From Eriocheir sinensis (taxonomy: Eukaryota; Arthropoda; Malacostraca; Decapoda; Varunidae), in contig NW_026110524.1 in the NCBI RefSeq assembly GCF_024679095.1, positions 1 to 64,000 of the forward strand: a stretch of DNA of 64,000 nucleotides, in the 5' to 3' direction. This document shows positions 21,109 through 29,173 of this stretch, piece by piece. The translations under genes were made by a program, and so were the position numbers. The notes below the pieces were generated by a model, which was given only the letters and a program-made list of their open reading frames with translations, made no database searches and had not been told where the DNA came from. Within the stretch, counting starts at the first letter, position 1; every line of letters starts with the position of its first letter.

Positions 21109-22466
21109 CTCGAGCACACCAGCTATAAGCAACTCTACAGGCGTCCAGCCTACAAGCCTCGAGCACACCAGCTACAAGCCTACAGGCTCTACAGCCTACA
21201 AGCCTCGAGCACACCAGCTTCAAGCAACTCTACAGGCGTCAAGCCTACAAGCCCCGAGCACACCCACAGGCCTACGCAGCCGATAGCGAGGGCCACAATC
21301 TACAAGCCGCTCCCCGCTTCAAGCCAGCACTGCTACGTACCCTGCAAGCCACTCCACGATACGGCAGAGGTATTCACACCTGCAACGAGGAGGCACGCCC
21401 CGCTGACCTTGGGACACCCCGCATGCCCCTCGCTCCACAGCTGGCGGCACCACCGCCGCTGCCGGGAGCATCGGCCCAAACCTCTTCCGGCAAACAGTCA
21501 GCAAGGGTACCCGCGGACATCTCCCGGTGACTGCAAGCTGTTCCCACTACCGTTTCTTGCAAGGCGTCTTCTCAAGAGGTTACACACCCAAGTCGTCTTC
21601 TCTGCCACAGCCGCCCATCTCTTACTATAACAAGGCCGACGCGGCCATCATACGTCTGGCGGCAGTGTACCGGCTCCCGCACCGCGGCCGCTCATTTTGC
21701 TGGGTCAGCAGTTTTTCAACCTCCATTGCGAGTCCTCCGATGTCAGCCCATCCCTCACCTCTCATCGCCGCTGTGGCCGCGGCCGAGGTTTCCTGACGCG
21801 CCTACAACGACTGTACGTCACCCAGGGCATCACAAGCCGTCGCCCTCTCCACTACATCTGCTGACTAATCTTGGTATTTGTGGATATTCCCTTCTTGTCC
21901 AAATATGCCGACTCGGCTTATTTTCATTATTGTTCGTGCAGGGGCACGATTTTTTTTTATTTCTGTGTTCCTAACACTGTTCTTCAGTCATAATTGTGAG
22001 AGTAACGTTCATTCGCATACGATATTGATTCTTTCTTATTGTTTGCTAGCGAGTCTATTGAGTATAGTGTGAGTTCCCTGATCAAATTTAATCTTCATCA
22101 GTGTGCCCTGCCTCCGTTTTCTTTTCACCGCTCGAGAGAAAACGTGAGCTTCAATGGTATACTCACTTAACATACCACTTTGTTTATATAGTTATTCTTT
22201 CTATATATACCCATATCATTAGGGCATTCCATTATAACCTTAACTTCTATTACGTCTAAACAGGCACCTTGCTATCCATTCTTTCTTGCCTTTTTAGGGT
22301 TTCAACGCAAACTATTCATTCATACACGTTCCGTTTATTGGTTCATATTTACAGCTATCAACATATGCTCCTATTTTGTAAATGATTTACACCTTTAACC
22401 AGTTGGCTCGTCCTTCAAGTGAAGAGGGACTGGAACACGATACCACAACCGGTGATTTTACTAAGG
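21109..22466 (+). other. Gypsy leader/gag region, no confident Gag capsid
   Basis: This is where matrix and capsid would be expected. Several short frames are open (for example 21527-21796 and 22382-22621) but none shows a capsid motif. Possible splice-type signals occur at 22464 (AAGGTAAT) and 22502 (TTACAG). Either the capsid is diverged and frame-broken or the copy lacks it. Confidence 0.35.
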
Positions 22467-22934
22467 TAATCTTATGTTCAGGCACTCATTATTTATCAAT
22501 TACAGGCCGCAGAATTCGTTCACCCCCGGGTTCGTCTGCATACTTACAACCCACTCAAGGCTCAAGGACACCCTCACCAGCATCCCCTCGCACCAGCCGC
22601 AGTATTACAGGCTCAAAGTAAGGTCTCTCTCACCTGTAGTTTTTGCAAGCAATCAGGACAACCTGAACATTCTTGTTTCGCGAAACGTACGGAATCAAGA
22701 CATTCAAGACGGGGCTCAGATAGGAGGTCAGGAGGTTACAGGGGCGGGCATCATTCATCACACAGGAACCCTAGGCCAAACCATCAGCGGAAGGCTGCCT
22801 TTTGCCATATCCACGGGAATTGTTTTCATGATTCAGACAGTTGTTCTGCAATACAAAAGGCCAAGGAGGAACAGAAGTACAAGTCCTCAGCGGACAGTAA
22901 ACCACACTCCTCTTCTCAGAATAAAAAGACATGA
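22467..22934 (+). CDS. Gag nucleocapsid-like zinc-finger region
   Basis: The frame open from 22467 ends at a TGA (22932-22934). It contains CSFCKQSGQPEHSCFAKR, a CCHC-like knuckle in which the usual histidine position is Gln and a His lies three residues later. A basic RGG-like stretch follows, then CHIHGNCFHDSDSC, a second Cys/His cluster like those near the Gag end of other gypsy elements. The same frame continues past the TGA into the protease, so Gag and Pol are separated by a single UGA. The N-terminal part is undefined. Confidence 0.6.
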
Positions 22935-24227
22935 CTTCGTGGCAGCCCCGAGGCCTACATCCAAGTGTCCCTTACGGAAAATACTAATTGGGAGCAACTT
23001 GACTCCGTCATTGCCGCCTTGGGACGGACAAGCATAATTGCCCTCCCTTGCAAGGTGGGCAACACTTCACTCACCTTAGCGGTTGACACAGGTGCCACAG
23101 TCAATGTCATATCCGACTCCGCTTACAGGTCACTGACACGACAAGCGAGTGGGGAAAATTGGCCGCTCCAAGAGAACGACCTGAATGTGGTAGGCGTGAC
23201 GGGCACCACTTTGGGTATCCTTGGGCGAGTACCACTAACAGTCAGCTTACATGAAAAAGTATGTCCTTTTCGAGATTTCTTTTATGTCTCTAGCAGGTTT
23301 GCTTTACCTGTGGATGGGATCTTAGGATTGAACGCCATGAAAGACCTGCACATCGCCATAAACCCTGTAAGCAACGCGATCGTGTATCAAGGCCGACGCA
23401 TACAGGGGATGGTCAATCCATCGCCTCTGTCAACTGTAATCTCACCCTCAGAGGTGGAAAATGACCAACCCACCACAGACTCAGGGACTGCCACCGCCCA
23501 AGTGTCCCCTCTTACGGTCAAACCACACGAAACCATTGCAGACTTGTGGCGGACAGTAACGGCAGTCGTAGAAGGTCCTCATATGGTTCCGGATCGTGCT
23601 GCAAAACTTGTTAAAATCCGTTTGCCTAACGCCCTCCGGCGGGCAGTGATGTGTATCGACGGAGTTCCTCACGTACACCGCGTGACGGTGGAGGTAACTC
23701 TTGCAACAGTCAAGGAGGGAGGTTTTGCAGAGGCATTGGTAATAAACACGTCTGGATCCCCTGTATCCTTAAAACACGGTGTTCGATTATGCCAGTGTCT
23801 AGTGTATGGGAGAAATGTCGCCCCGGAACCAGCTGAATACCCTTCAGCCCAAGTCTCAGGCATAACCTCGGCGTGTCAGGCTTCTCCCGAACAAGACACA
23901 GCTAATTTCGAGGCATTCCTAAAAGTTGCACACTATTCCGAAATTAAGCCAACCTTAGTCCAGCTTCTGGAACATTATCGGGGGGCGCTTGCTCTACCAG
24001 GCGAGCCGCTTGAAGTTACGCAGTGTGCTGAACACCACATTAAGTTAAAACACAATAAAAATCATGTATATATCAATGAGTACAATCTCCCCAACAGTCA
24101 TAGGGAGGTTGTGCTAAAATTTATCTCTGAAATGTTAGAACAAGGTGTCATCAAAGAATCGAATTCCCGTGGAATTCGCCTTGTTCCTGGTTCCAAAGAA
24201 AGACGGCTCTTATCGTCCTGTGATTGA
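22935..24227 (+). CDS. Gypsy Pol: protease and reverse transcriptase start
   Basis: The frame runs on from the TGA of the Gag frame. The aspartic protease is clear: LAVDTGATVNVIS with the DTGA catalytic motif at 23085-23096, and VDGILGLNAMKDL as the second conserved strand. A connector region leads into the reverse transcriptase entry (HHIKLKHNKNHVYINEYNLP, MLEQGVIKESNS). At about 24165 the frame is lost. A shifted frame carries the next motif, and a second shift at about 24230 leads to the 24224-26119 frame. Both breaks lie at short C or G runs where relatives would have one or two more bases. Confidence 0.85.
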   Translation, partial: LRGSPEAYIQVSLTENTNWEQLDSVIAALGRTSIIALPCKVGNTSLTLAVDTGATVNVISDSAYRSLTRQASGENWPLQENDLNVVGVTGTTLGILGRVPLTVSLHEKVCPFRDFFYVSSRFALPVDGILGLNAMKDLHIAINPVSNAIVYQGRRIQGMVNPSPLSTVISPSEVENDQPTTDSGTATAQVSPLTVKPHETIADLWRTVTAVVEGPHMVPDRAAKLVKIRLPNALRRAVMCIDGVPHVHRVTVEVTLATVKEGGFAEALVINTSGSPVSLKHGVRLCQCLVYGRNVAPEPAEYPSAQVSGITSACQASPEQDTANFEAFLKVAHYSEIKPTLVQLLEHYRGALALPGEPLEVTQCAEHHIKLKHNKNHVYINEYNLPNSHREVVLKFISEMLEQGVIKESNSRGIRLVPGSKERRLLSSCD

Positions 24228-26119
24228 TTTCCGGCGTGAACACCGCGACCGTGGATGATCATTTTCCGCTTCCCGTTCTTAGAGATCTTCTGATGTGTCT
24301 CGGTAGAGGAAATAAAGTCTTTACGAGTCTTGATCTGGTCAGTGGCTACTGGCAACTGCCCATGGCCCCTGAGTCACGTGCAATAACGGCTTTCAGCACG
24401 CCTCATGGCCACTATGAGTGGACGAGGATGCCGTTCGGGCTCAAAGGAGCTCCCTTGACTTTCCAAAGGACAATGAACAGTATTTTTGGTGACTTGCTGG
24501 GCAACTCTGTCTATGTGTATTTAGACGACATCATCATAGCAAGTAAGGACGTGCATGCACACATGGAAACACTAAAGCAGTCCTACAGACTTCAAGAGGT
24601 CGGATTAAAGCTCAAAATCACCAAATGTGAATTTTTAAAGCCTCGGATCAAGTTCTTGGGGCATGTCGTGGACGAATTCGGCATCCATACAGTGGACGAC
24701 AAAATAAAGGCTATTGCCGAGTTCCCTCAGCCAACGTCTGCGGACAAGGTACGGTCTTTCTTGGGTGTCGCAGGTTATTACAGGCCTTTCATTAAGGACT
24801 TCTCAGCTCGCGCGAGTCCCCTAACCCATCTTTTAAAGAAAGACGTACCATTTCAGTGGCTCCCAGCTCAACAAACGAGTTTTGAGGATTTAAAGAAAGC
24901 GCTTACACGGGCTCCGGTCCTTGTCTTTCCGGATTTCAAGGACCCCTTTCAGCTTTGTACCGACGCTTCGGCTAGTGGAGTAGGAGCCGCGCTGATGCAA
25001 ACAGATATGTCCGGCAAAAAGCATGTGATAGCGTTCGCCAGTCGAGTACTTACAGCTCCGGAAAAGAACTATTCTGTTACCCACCTAGAGGCTCTTGCCA
25101 TTGTGTGGGCTCTGAAGCATTTTCGTGACATTGTGATGGGGTACAAAATTGTGGTGTTTACGGACCACGCGGCCATAACTGATCTTTTCAAGGGAAAAAA
25201 CCTACACGGTCGTCTGGCAAGATGGTTCTTAACGATCCAAGCATACAATCCGGAGATAAAATATATCACCGGGAAAACAAATGTGGTCGCAGAAGCTTTA
25301 TCTCGAAATATTCCGATAGGCGCGATTACCACTCCAGAGGTCATCCACAACTTCACTTCACCTGAGCTACACACTGCTCAGCGTGACCACCCTGTGTGGA
25401 AGAGGTTAATTTACGCCCTCGAGTCGGGAGACGAATCAAACCTTCCTGAATTGCCAGTTCCCTTTTCACAATTCTTCCTATCAGAGGACAACCTCCTTTG
25501 TAGGTCATGGCCAACCAAACCGGTACCTATAGACCAACTGGTCATCCCAGACATATACGTCCCCGTGACGCTTAAGCTGGTCCATAACACACCCATTGCG
25601 GGTCACCCAGGAAGAGACAAGACGCTATCTGTCACCAGACGAAAATTCTACTGGCCCACATTACGGGTTGATGTAGAAAAACATGTCGCACATTGCGTCG
25701 TTTGTGCTAAGCACAAGGGGTCCGTCAAAGGGCCAGCACCTATGTTGCAATACCCAGTACCAGAGGCGCCATGGGATGTTGTTAATATAGACTTACTACA
25801 GCTCCCCCAGAGCCAACATGGCTCGCGCTACTTATTGGTGTGCGTCGACCAGTTCTCTAGGTTTCTAGTTCTAGCGCCTCTCAAGGACAAGACAGCCACC
25901 CGCGTGGCCCATGCCCTCGTGACTCACGTGTTGTGTCCACATGCGTCTCCTCGAATTCTTCTGAGTGACAATGGCACCGAGTTTAGGAACTCAGTATTGA
26001 GCGAAATATGCGCTCAGTTTACATCACGCAATCCTTCATCACAGCTTACCACCCAGCTGCTAATGGGTTGGCGGAGAGGGCTAATAGGAAAATCTTACAG
26101 GTCCTCAGGCCTATCGTGA
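24224..26119 (+). CDS. Gypsy Pol: reverse transcriptase, RNase H, integrase
   Basis: Reverse transcriptase motifs in order: FTSLDLVSGYWQLPMAPESR, RMPFGLKGAPLTFQRTMN, VYVYLDDIIIASK (YLDD at 24518-24529), FLGHVVDEFGIH and FLGVAGYYRPFI. RNase H follows (LCTDASASGVGAALM, VTHLEALAIVWALK, VFTDHAAI), then the integrase zinc-binding HHCC region (HNTPIAGHPGRDKTL, CVVCAKH). The D,D catalytic residues are in VVNIDLLQLPQ and ILLSDNGTEF. The frame is lost at about 26020 in a TTT run, and the catalytic Glu lies in the next frame (26008-26685). Residues needed for activity appear present. Confidence 0.9.
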   Translation: MISGVNTATVDDHFPLPVLRDLLMCLGRGNKVFTSLDLVSGYWQLPMAPESRAITAFSTPHGHYEWTRMPFGLKGAPLTFQRTMNSIFGDLLGNSVYVYLDDIIIASKDVHAHMETLKQSYRLQEVGLKLKITKCEFLKPRIKFLGHVVDEFGIHTVDDKIKAIAEFPQPTSADKVRSFLGVAGYYRPFIKDFSARASPLTHLLKKDVPFQWLPAQQTSFEDLKKALTRAPVLVFPDFKDPFQLCTDASASGVGAALMQTDMSGKKHVIAFASRVLTAPEKNYSVTHLEALAIVWALKHFRDIVMGYKIVVFTDHAAITDLFKGKNLHGRLARWFLTIQAYNPEIKYITGKTNVVAEALSRNIPIGAITTPEVIHNFTSPELHTAQRDHPVWKRLIYALESGDESNLPELPVPFSQFFLSEDNLLCRSWPTKPVPIDQLVIPDIYVPVTLKLVHNTPIAGHPGRDKTLSVTRRKFYWPTLRVDVEKHVAHCVVCAKHKGSVKGPAPMLQYPVPEAPWDVVNIDLLQLPQSQHGSRYLLVCVDQFSRFLVLAPLKDKTATRVAHALVTHVLCPHASPRILLSDNGTEFRNSVLSEICAQFTSRNPSSQLTTQLLMGWRRGLIGKSYRSSGLS

Positions 26120-26685
26120 ACGATCTCCACGATGATTGGGAGGATTGGCTATCGCATATAGCCGCTTCCATAAATACGTCGGTAAACGACTCTACGGGGA
26201 AGTCTCCCTACTATATCTTGTATGGGGTGGAGAAACGTCTTCCGTACGACTTCCTAACAATCCCACAACAACCTCTCTACAACATTGATAGGTACGCACA
26301 ACAGCAGATGCATATGTTTTCCAAGATACACTCAGAAGTTAGGTGTACGTTGAAAGCTACGAAGGTTGAAATGATGTCAAAACAACACAAACAGGCCGTC
26401 CCGGTGAATTTCAAAGAGGGTGACACAGTCATGATTAAGCAAGCGGAAAGGAGTTCGAAACTGGGGGCTAAATTTGTGGGTCCTTACCGAGTTGTTCGGA
26501 ATGTCAGGGGTAATCGGTTCGAGGTTCTCGAGTCGAATAGTGGAGTCAGTATAGAAGTTCACAGTGATCGTCTGAAAGTAATTCCCTCCCCTTTGGACCT
26601 TGATATTGGTACTTCAACCTCAGAGTCAAATGTTCAACAAGATAATCCCAACACCCATAGCTATAACTTGAGACCACGGGTTTAA
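26008..26685 (+). CDS. Gypsy Pol: integrase C-terminal part
   Basis: This continues the integrase in a shifted frame: AYHPAANGLAERANRKI (catalytic Glu), KSPYYILYGVEKRLPYD, and the GPY/F module (FKEGDTVMIKQ, KFVGPYRVVRNVRGNRFEV). The end NTHSYNLRPRV with a TAA at 26683-26685 is typical of gypsy Pol ends. Integrase inserts the cDNA; the 4-bp TAAT duplication at this copy's edges is its signature. Real coding begins near 26022, not at the apparent start. Confidence 0.88.
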   Translation: MRSVYITQSFITAYHPAANGLAERANRKILQVLRPIVNDLHDDWEDWLSHIAASINTSVNDSTGKSPYYILYGVEKRLPYDFLTIPQQPLYNIDRYAQQQMHMFSKIHSEVRCTLKATKVEMMSKQHKQAVPVNFKEGDTVMIKQAERSSKLGAKFVGPYRVVRNVRGNRFEVLESNSGVSIEVHSDRLKVIPSPLDLDIGTSTSESNVQQDNPNTHSYNLRPRV

Positions 26686-26686
26686 T

Positions 26687-26709
26687 TACTTCATTCCCAC
26701 CACTTGCAG
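26687..26709 (+). promoter_or_regulatory. Putative 3' splice site for env mRNA
   Basis: A pyrimidine-rich run ending CCACCACTTGCAG lies between the Pol stop (26685) and the first Env ATG (26713). Errantiviruses express Env from a spliced RNA, so an acceptor here is expected. The donor was not assigned. Confidence 0.5.
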
Positions 26710-26712
26710 ATC

Positions 26713-27867
26713 ATGATGTTGCGTTTTCTGACCATCTTGTTGTCCCTTGGCTCCCTGCTTGCAACAACACCCATCCACCTGAAGCCTGGTGCCCTCACGG
26801 CACACATAGGAGAGGTCTTCCTCATAGAAGATGTGCTCCTCGTAAAATATCCATATACTTCCTTGACCAACAGCACGGACATAATCAGGATAGTCTCAGA
26901 AAAACTACTCGGCATGGCAGACGCCATCCGGGCTACCAAGACTAGGGAATCAAAGGCTCCTTCTAGTACCAACTCTCTGACTCTTTTTCAACTACTGGAG
27001 GATAGGATTCTGTTCTTACGGGGAAAAGTTGATGAGGTAAACATGGATTATAGTTTTCACTCAGTTCAAACTCGGGTAAAGAGGGGGTTGCTCAACATCG
27101 TGGGGTCCGCCTCAAAGTTCCTTTTCGGTACGGCTACCGACGAGGACGTTCGCGATTTGCGGGACCACTACGCTCATGTACTTTCCTTTGCTGCTAGAAA
27201 TCGCAGGGTGATCAACGCCAATTGTAGAAAACTTGCGCAATTGCATACTAACATTGACGAACTGCTAGAGCAGACAAATAAGATGGTAGAGGTTATCAAC
27301 ATAGTTGTCAAACAGATCGACCAGGTGAATCAGTTTCTCCTCCTAGATCAGGCCTTGCATGTATTGGAAAACGTCATTAACTCCGTCGCAACGGCTAATC
27401 AGCAGGTTATTAGCAACATGGTTGATGCAGCGCACGGTAGAGTCACACCTGCCTTGTTCCCTCTACACGATTTGAGAACGACTGTCCAGATCGGGTATCA
27501 AAATTATAGCCTGACGCCTTTATTCACCCCGGACATGAGTCAATATTTTTACCCCTTGATTGAGTCCAGCCTCACCCCTGATGCCATAATCATTCATGTT
27601 CCCTTTCAGACGGCGGACGTGTTTGAGGCACACGAAATTGTCCCGTTCCCTTTTTCGGCAAAGGACAGTGTGTTGGCCCTGGACACGTCCCCGTCTCTTG
27701 TTCTAATCGCGAAGGATTTCGCTCTGTATTCAACGGGTAGCTACTCACTCTTGCAGTATTGCAAGGAGACGGTCTTCGGGCGATTCTATTGCTCTGCGTC
27801 TCTTTGCCTTCCTTCCAGTTCGGGGAGGGGTTTGCGAGATCGCCCTCACCCGCGTGAACGCGTCTGA
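26713..27867 (+). CDS. Gypsy envelope, signal peptide to ectodomain (frame-broken)
   Basis: Starts at one of two adjacent ATGs (26713 or 26716) with a hydrophobic signal peptide (LRFLTILLSLGSLLA). It carries a furin-type RVKR site at 27073-27084 followed by a glycine- and leucine-rich hydrophobic segment, then long heptad-like helices. That layout belongs to the fusion-type envelope shared by errantiviruses and baculovirus F proteins, which mediate membrane fusion. The frame breaks near 27800 after the FYCSASL segment, close to a CTCTTT run, and ends early at 27867. The next segment continues in another frame. As it stands the full envelope cannot be read from one frame. Confidence 0.85.
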   Translation: MMLRFLTILLSLGSLLATTPIHLKPGALTAHIGEVFLIEDVLLVKYPYTSLTNSTDIIRIVSEKLLGMADAIRATKTRESKAPSSTNSLTLFQLLEDRILFLRGKVDEVNMDYSFHSVQTRVKRGLLNIVGSASKFLFGTATDEDVRDLRDHYAHVLSFAARNRRVINANCRKLAQLHTNIDELLEQTNKMVEVINIVVKQIDQVNQFLLLDQALHVLENVINSVATANQQVISNMVDAAHGRVTPALFPLHDLRTTVQIGYQNYSLTPLFTPDMSQYFYPLIESSLTPDAIIIHVPFQTADVFEAHEIVPFPFSAKDSVLALDTSPSLVLIAKDFALYSTGSYSLLQYCKETVFGRFYCSASLCLPSSSGRGLRDRPHPRERV

Positions 27868-28294
27868 CGCTCTTTCCCTGTGCCCTTACAAGCAGCTAAC
27901 ACCAACGCCTGTTTTCCATAAGAACTTTCAGGGTCTGCATTATTTTTATTTCCCTCAGTCCTTCTATGTATCGGTCATCTGCCCGGAGGGTACCACTTAT
28001 CAACGGGTTACTGGTCACTATGCCATAGCGGAAGCATGCTATATCCGCTCCACTAACATAACAACGTACCCGTCCCGGATTCGTCTGGTTTTCACGGCCA
28101 ATATTTCCCATCGAGTGTTTCCTCTACGGTCTCTCGATGACATTCATTTCTCCAGCATCTCGTATGTGACTAACTCCCTTAATTCATTGTCTTTCGCGAA
28201 CAAAACAGAGTTTGCGGAAACTCTGGAGGAAACGCTGCCTGATTTTTGCATCTCCCCTACCTGTACCCTGGATTTTTTGTACCAATGTTTCTGA
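27868..28294 (+). pseudogene. Gypsy envelope, C-terminal ectodomain in shifted frame
   Basis: Cysteine-containing sequence (ALSLCPYK, VICPEGTTYQRV, CYIRSTNITTYP) typical of the distal envelope ectodomain, with N-linked glycosylation-type NIT and NIS sites. The frame reaches a TGA at 28292-28294 after a T6 run (about 28271-28276). A hydrophobic stretch of about 20 residues followed by arginines, fitting a membrane anchor, is found in the +1 frame at about 28276-28340, again out of frame. Confidence 0.75.
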
Positions 28295-28796
28295 TGTTCG
28301 TCAGTCTCGTCGTCATGTGCTACCTTATTAGGAGAAACTCTGTCCTGCACGATTATTTGGTTGTGCAGACGCGGCGACTGGATGCAGGGAGGCCACTGGC
28401 AAGGTAGTTTTTCCTTTTCTCAGACAAGTCAGGGGACAGAAACCTGGCTGCTCCTATACTTAACATTGTACTGTGTTTCACTACTGTATTTTTTTTTTAG
28501 GAGCTAGATCAACGTTTCATTGTCTGTAACTATGCCAGTTGTTAGTTTCTTATACATGTGTCCTTCTATTTATCTTTTGAGAGGTTTCTTATGTTTCATG
28601 TCACACACGTTGTGGTTTCCCTCTCCCTATTTATATTATAATTCCACATCTGTTCTTACATAGCCAGTGTTTTAATATAATTGTATCATAGGCAGTCTGC
28701 TTGACAAACTCCCACTATGTATGTTCATGGTACCTAGACTGCTATTTCGATTTTTATATATCGCGAGGTCGCGATCACTGGTAGGTGACCGAGCAG

Positions 28797-29173
28797 TGTT
28801 ATAGTAGGATATCAATGTATTATTATTATTTAATATCACCACGAATTAGGCATACAATTGTCAATGGAAAAACCCCACGACAGATAGATCACGCCACCTT
28901 ATAGGAATGTCGTCCGTCAGTGTTTACCGTCTCAGTTTTGTATACTTAGCACTCCGATGGTGCGTGGAGGTCACCTTGACATACGTGACCAATTGTAACC
29001 ATTATTTTCCAACCTGTAACTCGCCACTCCTTCACGAGAGTCCGACTGACACACAACGACAGTCGCTCTCGCTCCGTCGCTTCTTGTACATAAAGGCTAC
29101 GAATATAATTCGCCTTAAGGAAGCTGAAGTCTTAATCAACACCCTTTAAACGCCCCCCGACAAGCCCGTTACA
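28797..29173 (+). repeat. 3' LTR of the gypsy element
   Basis: Offset exactly 8849 bases from the 5' LTR along its whole length with no difference seen by eye. It is followed by the TAAT target duplication. The 20 bases upstream are not purine-rich, which is unusual. Confidence 0.92.

Larger units (their letters stand above)
19948..29173 (+). mobile_element. Young env-bearing gypsy element (errantivirus-like)
   Basis: 377-bp LTRs at 19948-20324 and 28797-29173 appear identical base for base. TAAT is duplicated on both sides (19944-19947, 29174-29177). Between them: a repeat-rich leader, Gag zinc-finger region, protease, reverse transcriptase, RNase H, integrase with GPY/F module, and an envelope with signal peptide and furin-type site. 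It lies inside a BEL/Pao pol frame. Matching LTRs imply recent insertion, yet Pol and Env have several 1-2 base frame breaks. No clear polypurine tract precedes the 3' LTR. Confidence 0.92.

Noticed and set aside
20326..21630. 434-codon frame after the gypsy 5' LTR as Gag
   Set aside because: Two thirds is the 50-bp repeat, the start is not an ATG near the expected Gag start, and no capsid or zinc-knuckle motif is present.
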